Below, piece after piece: positions 5,623 through 9,109 of a DNA stretch of 9,109 bases. Made by a program: the position numbers and the translations under genes. Each line of letters opens with the position of its first letter. Positions within the stretch are counted from its first letter, which is position 1. Origin of the DNA: Comamonadaceae bacterium (GTDB lineage: Bacteria; Pseudomonadota; Gammaproteobacteria; Burkholderiales; Burkholderiaceae_C); NCBI GenBank assembly GCA_947475495.1, contig CANJNX010000017.1:1-9109 (forward strand), read 5' to 3'. Below the pieces are notes generated by a model. That model made no database searches. It saw only the letters and a list, made by a program, of their open reading frames with translations, and had not been told where the DNA came from.

Positions 5623-6552
5623 ATGGATATTTTTATACAGCAGGTCATTAACGGCCTGGTGCTGGGCAGCATGTATGCCCTCATTGCCCTGGGCTACACC
5701 ATGGTTTACGGCATTATCAACTTGATCAATTTTGCCCATGGTGAGGTAATGATGGTGGGAGCGCTCACCAGTTGGAGCATTATTGGTGTGATGCAAGAGT
5801 CCATGCCGGGTACGCCAGGGCCTGTGATTCTTCTGATCGCGCTCCTTATATCTTGCGTCGTAGCGGCAACACTGAATTTTGTTATTGAAAAAGTGGCCTA
5901 CCGTCCTTTGCGCAATAGCCCAAAGTTAGCCCCCTTAATTACCGCCATCGGCATGTCCATCTTGCTGCAAACCTTGGCCATGATTATTTGGAAACCTAAC
6001 TACAAGTCCTATCCCACCTTACTCCCAACCACGCCTATCAACATTGCAGGCGCAGTGATCACGCCAACGCAGGTCATGATTTTGGGCGTAACTGCCGTCT
6101 CTTTGGCCCTCTTGATGTGGTTGGTGAACTACACCAAACTTGGTCGTGCCATGCGCGCCACCGCTGAAAATCCCCGCGTTGCCGGCCTGATGGGCGTCAA
6201 ACCCGATATGGTCATTTCAGCGACCTTTGTGATTGGTGCAGTGTTGGCTGCTATCGCCGGCGTGATGTACGCCTCTAATTATGGAACAGCACAACACGCC
6301 ATGGGCTTCTTGCCTGGTTTGAAAGCATTTACTGCTGCCGTGTTTGGGGGCATTGGAAACTTAGCCGGTGCGGTGGTCGGTGCAATTTTGCTAGGACTCA
6401 TTGAGTCCATTGGTGCTGGGTATATCGGTGAACTCACCGGCGGAATCTTGGGAAGCCATTACTCTGATATTTTTGCGTTCATTGTGCTGATCGTCGTTCT
6501 TACTTTGCGCCCTTCAGGGCTGCTAGGTGAGCGCGTAGCAGACCGCGCATAA
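5623..6552 (+). CDS. livH: Branched-chain amino acid-type ABC transporter permease LivH
   Basis: One of the two inner-membrane permease subunits of a HAAT-family importer, forming the translocation path together with LivM. It has 309 aa (family usual about 290-310). The start ATG 5623 has GGAGA 9 nt upstream and yields M-D-I-F-I-Q-Q-V-I-N-G-L, the classic LivH beginning. Several strongly hydrophobic membrane segments alternate with short loops; a family hallmark appears early as YALIALGYTMVYGIINLINF then AHGE. The cytoplasmic coupling loop that contacts the ATPases is seen at about 174-192 (GRAMRATAENPRVAGLMG, conserved in LivH). The C-terminal half has the typical FTAAVFGGIGNLAGAVVG and ends with LRPSGLLGE. 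livM follows 13 nt downstream, its ribosome site overlapping the livH stop (TAAGGAGG). The actual ligand may be Leu/Ile/Val, another amino acid, an amide or an organic acid; the binding protein that would tell is not in the window. Confidence 0.93.
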   Translation: MDIFIQQVINGLVLGSMYALIALGYTMVYGIINLINFAHGEVMMVGALTSWSIIGVMQESMPGTPGPVILLIALLISCVVAATLNFVIEKVAYRPLRNSPKLAPLITAIGMSILLQTLAMIIWKPNYKSYPTLLPTTPINIAGAVITPTQVMILGVTAVSLALLMWLVNYTKLGRAMRATAENPRVAGLMGVKPDMVISATFVIGAVLAAIAGVMYASNYGTAQHAMGFLPGLKAFTAAVFGGIGNLAGAVVGAILLGLIESIGAGYIGELTGGILGSHYSDIFAFIVLIVVLTLRPSGLLGERVADRA

Positions 6553-6565
6553 GGAGGCCATCACT

Positions 6566-7654
6566 ATGAAACAACAACAAAAATTCTTTGTCATCGTTGC
6601 GGCTGCTTTGGCGCTACTGGTTTTACCCTTGTTTTTGCAAGGCTTTGGCAATGCGTGGGTCCGCATAGCGGACATGGCGCTTTTGTATGTGCTGCTTGCT
6701 GTTGGTTTAAATATTGTGGTCGGTTATGCCGGTTTGTTGGACTTGGGCTATGTCGCTTTTTTTGCGATAGGGGCTTACATGTTTGGACTGCTGAACTCCC
6801 CGCATTTGATTGAAACCTTTCCAGCCATTGCCGCTATGTACCCGCAGGGTATGCATTCGCCTCTCTGGCTTGTGATCCCCTTGGCTGCAGGAATTGCAGG
6901 CACATTTGGTATTTTGTTGGGTGCTCCCACCCTGCGTTTGCGCGGTGATTATCTTGCGATCGTTACTTTAGGGTTTGGTGAAATTATTCGGGTGTTTTTG
7001 AATAATTTGGATAACCCTGTCAACATCACCAACGGGCCCAAAGGGATTAACCAGATTGATTCCTTGCACTTTTTTGGGTTCGACTTAGGAAAGAAGTTGG
7101 TGGTCGGTGGATTTGAATTCGCGTCCGTGTCGCTTTATTACTACCTGTTCCTTGCTTTGGTTTTAGTTAGTATCTTGATCTCCCACCGGTTACAGCTGTC
7201 CCGCGTTGGTCGGGCTTGGATGGCGATACGAGAAGATGAAGTGGCCGCCAAAGCCATGGGGATCAATACGCGTAACTTGAAGCTTGCTGCATTCGGTATG
7301 GGGGCCACCTTTGGCGGCGTTTCCGGTGCGATGTTCGCATCTTTCCAAGGCTTTATTTCACCCGAGTCTTTCAGCTTGATGGAGTCGGTGATGATTGTTG
7401 CGATGGTTGTTCTCGGCGGGGTCGGGCACTTGCCTGGTGTGATTTTGGGCGCGGTCCTGCTTTCCGCTTTGCCTGAAGTTCTGCGCTATGTGGCGGGGCC
7501 TTTGCAATCACTAACCGGTGGTCGTTTAGACGCTTCCATCTTGCGCCAATTGCTGATTGCATTGGCCATGGTCAGCGTCATGCTGCTGCGTCCCCGTGGT
7601 TTGTGGCCCACGCCAGAGCATGGCAAATCTTTGCCACCGGCCGCCAAAGCTTGA
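6566..7654 (+). CDS. livM: Branched-chain amino acid-type ABC transporter permease LivM
   Basis: Second permease subunit of the importer, 362 aa. ATG 6566 is preceded by a perfect AAGGAGG 8 nt upstream that shares bases with the livH stop, implying translational coupling. Family landmarks: an N-terminal hydrophobic segment; LLYVLLAVGLNIVVGYAGLL then DLGYVAFFAIGAY; LRLRGDYLAIVTLGFGEIIR; the NGPKGI motif at 156-161; the cytoplasmic coupling loop GRAWMAIREDEVAAKAMGI at about 215-233; and a final LRPRGLWP. It lacks the longer N-terminal extension of the 425-aa E. coli LivM, as is common in betaproteobacteria. livG starts 11 nt after its stop. Confidence 0.93.
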   Translation: MKQQQKFFVIVAAALALLVLPLFLQGFGNAWVRIADMALLYVLLAVGLNIVVGYAGLLDLGYVAFFAIGAYMFGLLNSPHLIETFPAIAAMYPQGMHSPLWLVIPLAAGIAGTFGILLGAPTLRLRGDYLAIVTLGFGEIIRVFLNNLDNPVNITNGPKGINQIDSLHFFGFDLGKKLVVGGFEFASVSLYYYLFLALVLVSILISHRLQLSRVGRAWMAIREDEVAAKAMGINTRNLKLAAFGMGATFGGVSGAMFASFQGFISPESFSLMESVMIVAMVVLGGVGHLPGVILGAVLLSALPEVLRYVAGPLQSLTGGRLDASILRQLLIALAMVSVMLLRPRGLWPTPEHGKSLPPAAKA

Positions 7655-7665
7655 TCGGAATCACC

Positions 7666-8460
7666 ATGACGACAACAGTAAAAAATTCGGTGAAAGATAC
7701 CGTTCTCCACGTCTCTGGCGTGTCCAAGCGCTTTGGCGGTTTGCAGGCCTTAAGCGACGTAGGCATCACCATTGAACGGGGCCAAGTCTATGGGTTGATC
7801 GGCCCCAATGGTGCTGGAAAAACTACATTTTTCAACGTGCTGACCGGTTTGTACACGCCAGACACCGGCTCTTTTGAATTGGCGGGCAAGGCCTACCAGC
7901 CCACGGCAGTGCACACCGTTGCGAAAGCGGGCATTGCGCGAACGTTTCAAAATATCCGTTTGTTTGCGGAGATGACCGCCTTGGAAAACGTCATGGTCGG
8001 ACGCCACGTTCGTACCCATTCTGGTGTGTTGGGCGCGATGTTTCGAACTGCATCTTTTAAAGCCGAAGAGGCTGCCATCACACAGCGCGCGCATGAACTC
8101 TTGGAGTACGTTGGCATCGGAAAATTTGCCGATTACCGCGCGCGAACCTTAAGCTACGGCGACCAGCGCCGTTTAGAAATAGCCAGAGCGCTGGCAACCG
8201 ACCCCCAGTTGATTGCATTGGATGAACCTGCTGCGGGTATGAATGCCACTGAAAAAATCATGTTGCGTGAGTTGATTGACCGTATCCGCAACGACAACCG
8301 CACTATTTTGTTGATTGAACACGATGTGAAACTCGTTATGGGCTTGTGCGATCGTGTCACCGTACTCGACTACGGCAAACAGATCGCTGAAGGCACGCCT
8401 GCGGACGTTCAGAAAAATGAGAAAGTGATTGAGGCCTATTTAGGCACCAGCGGGCACTGA
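7666..8460 (+). CDS. livG: Branched-chain amino acid-type ABC transporter ATP-binding protein LivG
   Basis: Cytoplasmic ATPase subunit that pairs with LivF to power the LivH/LivM channel; 264 aa, normal for LivG. Motifs: A-loop region SKRFGGLQAL (20-29); Walker A GPNGAGKT (46-53); Q-loop region with ARTFQNIRLF; signature LSYGDQRR (162-169), the LivG version of LSGGQ; Walker B LIALDEP with E187; H-loop histidine H219 in LLIEHD. The C-terminus KVIEAYLG is typical of LivG. The start ATG 7666 is chosen because the ORF upstream of it (to 7603) overlaps livM and has no family resemblance. The ribosome site is weak (CGGA about 8 nt before), so it may depend on coupling with livM, whose stop is 11 nt upstream. 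An ATTGAACAC-type H-loop and all catalytic residues are present, so an active ATPase is expected. Confidence 0.94.
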   Translation: MTTTVKNSVKDTVLHVSGVSKRFGGLQALSDVGITIERGQVYGLIGPNGAGKTTFFNVLTGLYTPDTGSFELAGKAYQPTAVHTVAKAGIARTFQNIRLFAEMTALENVMVGRHVRTHSGVLGAMFRTASFKAEEAAITQRAHELLEYVGIGKFADYRARTLSYGDQRRLEIARALATDPQLIALDEPAAGMNATEKIMLRELIDRIRNDNRTILLIEHDVKLVMGLCDRVTVLDYGKQIAEGTPADVQKNEKVIEAYLGTSGH

Positions 8461-8476
8461 CACAAGGTAACAAAGT

Positions 8477-8496
8477 GCTCTGCGTACACGCAGAGC
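8477..8496 (+). promoter_or_regulatory. Perfect intra-operon hairpin between livG and livF
   Basis: GCTCTGCG (8477-8484) pairs with CGCAGAGC (8489-8496) around a TACA tetraloop; the dyad is 9 bp per arm on DNA. It occupies the middle of the only sizeable gap in the operon (52 bp) and ends 5 nt before the livF ribosome site AAGGAA (8502-8507). There is no T-run after it. It could be a partial terminator, an RNA stability element for livHMG, or a modulator of livF translation. Confidence 0.5.
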
Positions 8497-8512
8497 CTGA
8501 CAAGGAAACGAT

Positions 8513-9109
8513 ATGACTGGCAAAACATTGCTCAAGGTGACAGGACTCAAAGTGTCCTATGGCGGGATTCAGGCCGTCAAAGGGGTGGATTTTGAGGTGC
8601 GCGAGGGTGAACTGGTTTCACTGATTGGCTCCAACGGTGCGGGTAAAACCACCACCATGAAGGCGATTACGGGCACCTTACCCATGGCTGGCGGCGACAT
8701 TGAATACATGGGCCAAAGTATTCGTGGGCAAGGCCCTTGGGACTTGGTGAAGCAGGGCTTGGCGATGGTTCCCGAAGGCCGCGGCGTATTCACACGCATG
8801 TCGATCATTGAGAACCTGCAAATGGGTGCCTACATCCGTGACGACAAAGACGGAATTGAAGCCGATATTGAAAAGATGTTTGCAATTTTCCCTCGCCTTA
8901 AAGAGCGCCGTGACCAACTCGCAGGTACCATGTCTGGCGGTGAGCAACAAATGCTGGCCATGGGTCGGGCCTTGATGAGCCGCCCCAAGGTCTTGTTGAT
9001 GGACGAGCCCTCCATGGGTTTGTCACCCTTCATGGTAGACAAAATTTTCGAAGTGGTGCGTGATGTCTTTGCCCAAGGCGTGACTGTTTTATTGGTTGAA
9101 CAAAATGCA
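8513..9109 (+). CDS. livF: Branched-chain amino acid-type ABC transporter ATP-binding protein LivF, N-terminal part
   Basis: Second ATPase subunit of the importer. The frame is open from ATG 8513 to the window end (199 codons); the family is about 233-240 aa, so roughly 35-40 residues are missing. AAGGAA lies 5 nt before the ATG. Motifs: SYGGIQAVKGVDFEV at the start; Walker A GSNGAGKT (39-46); the LivF-typical MVPEGRGVFTRMSIIENL; signature MSGGEQQ (140-146), with Met for the usual Leu; Walker B VLLMDEP with E165; and VEQNA at the end of the window, where LivF proteins naturally carry Gln instead of the switch His. It is separated from livG by 52 bp containing a hairpin. Nothing suggests a defect. 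Confidence 0.93.
   Translation, partial: MTGKTLLKVTGLKVSYGGIQAVKGVDFEVREGELVSLIGSNGAGKTTTMKAITGTLPMAGGDIEYMGQSIRGQGPWDLVKQGLAMVPEGRGVFTRMSIIENLQMGAYIRDDKDGIEADIEKMFAIFPRLKERRDQLAGTMSGGEQQMLAMGRALMSRPKVLLMDEPSMGLSPFMVDKIFEVVRDVFAQGVTVLLVEQNA

Noticed and set aside
7603..7665. Longer livG start overlapping livM
   Set aside because: The extra residues overlap the livM 3' end and do not resemble LivG; ATG 7666 gives the normal length.
1..9109. Defence system, toxin-antitoxin pair, prophage, IS element or CRISPR array
   Set aside because: All long frames with protein character belong to known housekeeping, transport or regulatory families. No repeat arrays, transposase motifs or terminal inverted repeats were seen.

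Overview
The window looks like chromosomal DNA of a betaproteobacterium, most likely Burkholderiales and Comamonadaceae-like. That is an inference from protein style, a moderate GC content (roughly 50-55% by eye) and gene types; no rRNA or other marker is present to fix the taxon. Eight protein genes are supported, six of them complete apart from start choice. The first (lolA) and last (livF) run off the window edges. I see no tRNA, rRNA, insertion sequence, CRISPR array, phage gene or plasmid origin.

Layout. (1) At 2-334 is the end of lolA, the periplasmic lipoprotein carrier. (2) At 363-4008 is a three-gene module. A LysR-type regulator (+) is divergent from a minus-strand pair: a Tat-type family 5 (peptide/oligopeptide-type) ABC substrate-binding protein, then an NAD-dependent beta-hydroxyacid dehydrogenase. 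The 157-bp divergent control region holds an LTTR-type palindrome of the ATC-N9-GAT / T-N11-A form. No permease or ATPase accompanies the binding protein. (3) At 4074-5378 is rarA, the AAA+ replication-fork maintenance ATPase. lolA and rarA are neighbours in E. coli and many other proteobacteria, so the regulator/binding-protein/dehydrogenase module looks inserted into an otherwise conserved pair. (4) At 5379-5622 is a 244-bp non-coding region crowded with short direct and inverted repeats and two weak sigma-54-like elements. (5) At 5623-9109 are livH, livM, livG and livF, a tightly spaced HAAT-family (branched-chain amino acid type) ABC importer operon whose last gene is cut off. No LivK-type binding protein lies within the window.

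Function. LivH and LivM form the membrane channel and LivG and LivF the ATPase pair of one importer. Its ligand depends on a binding protein encoded elsewhere. The LysR module probably couples periplasmic capture of a small organic ligand to oxidation or reduction of a related hydroxy acid, with the LysR protein sensing the ligand or a product. This is inferred only from gene order and families. RarA and LolA are housekeeping.

I find no strong case for a wholly new system. The items most worth a second look are the island between lolA and rarA with its orphan binding protein, the LTTR operator, the repeat-rich livH leader, and two strong intra-operon hairpins (SBP/dehydrogenase and livG/livF).
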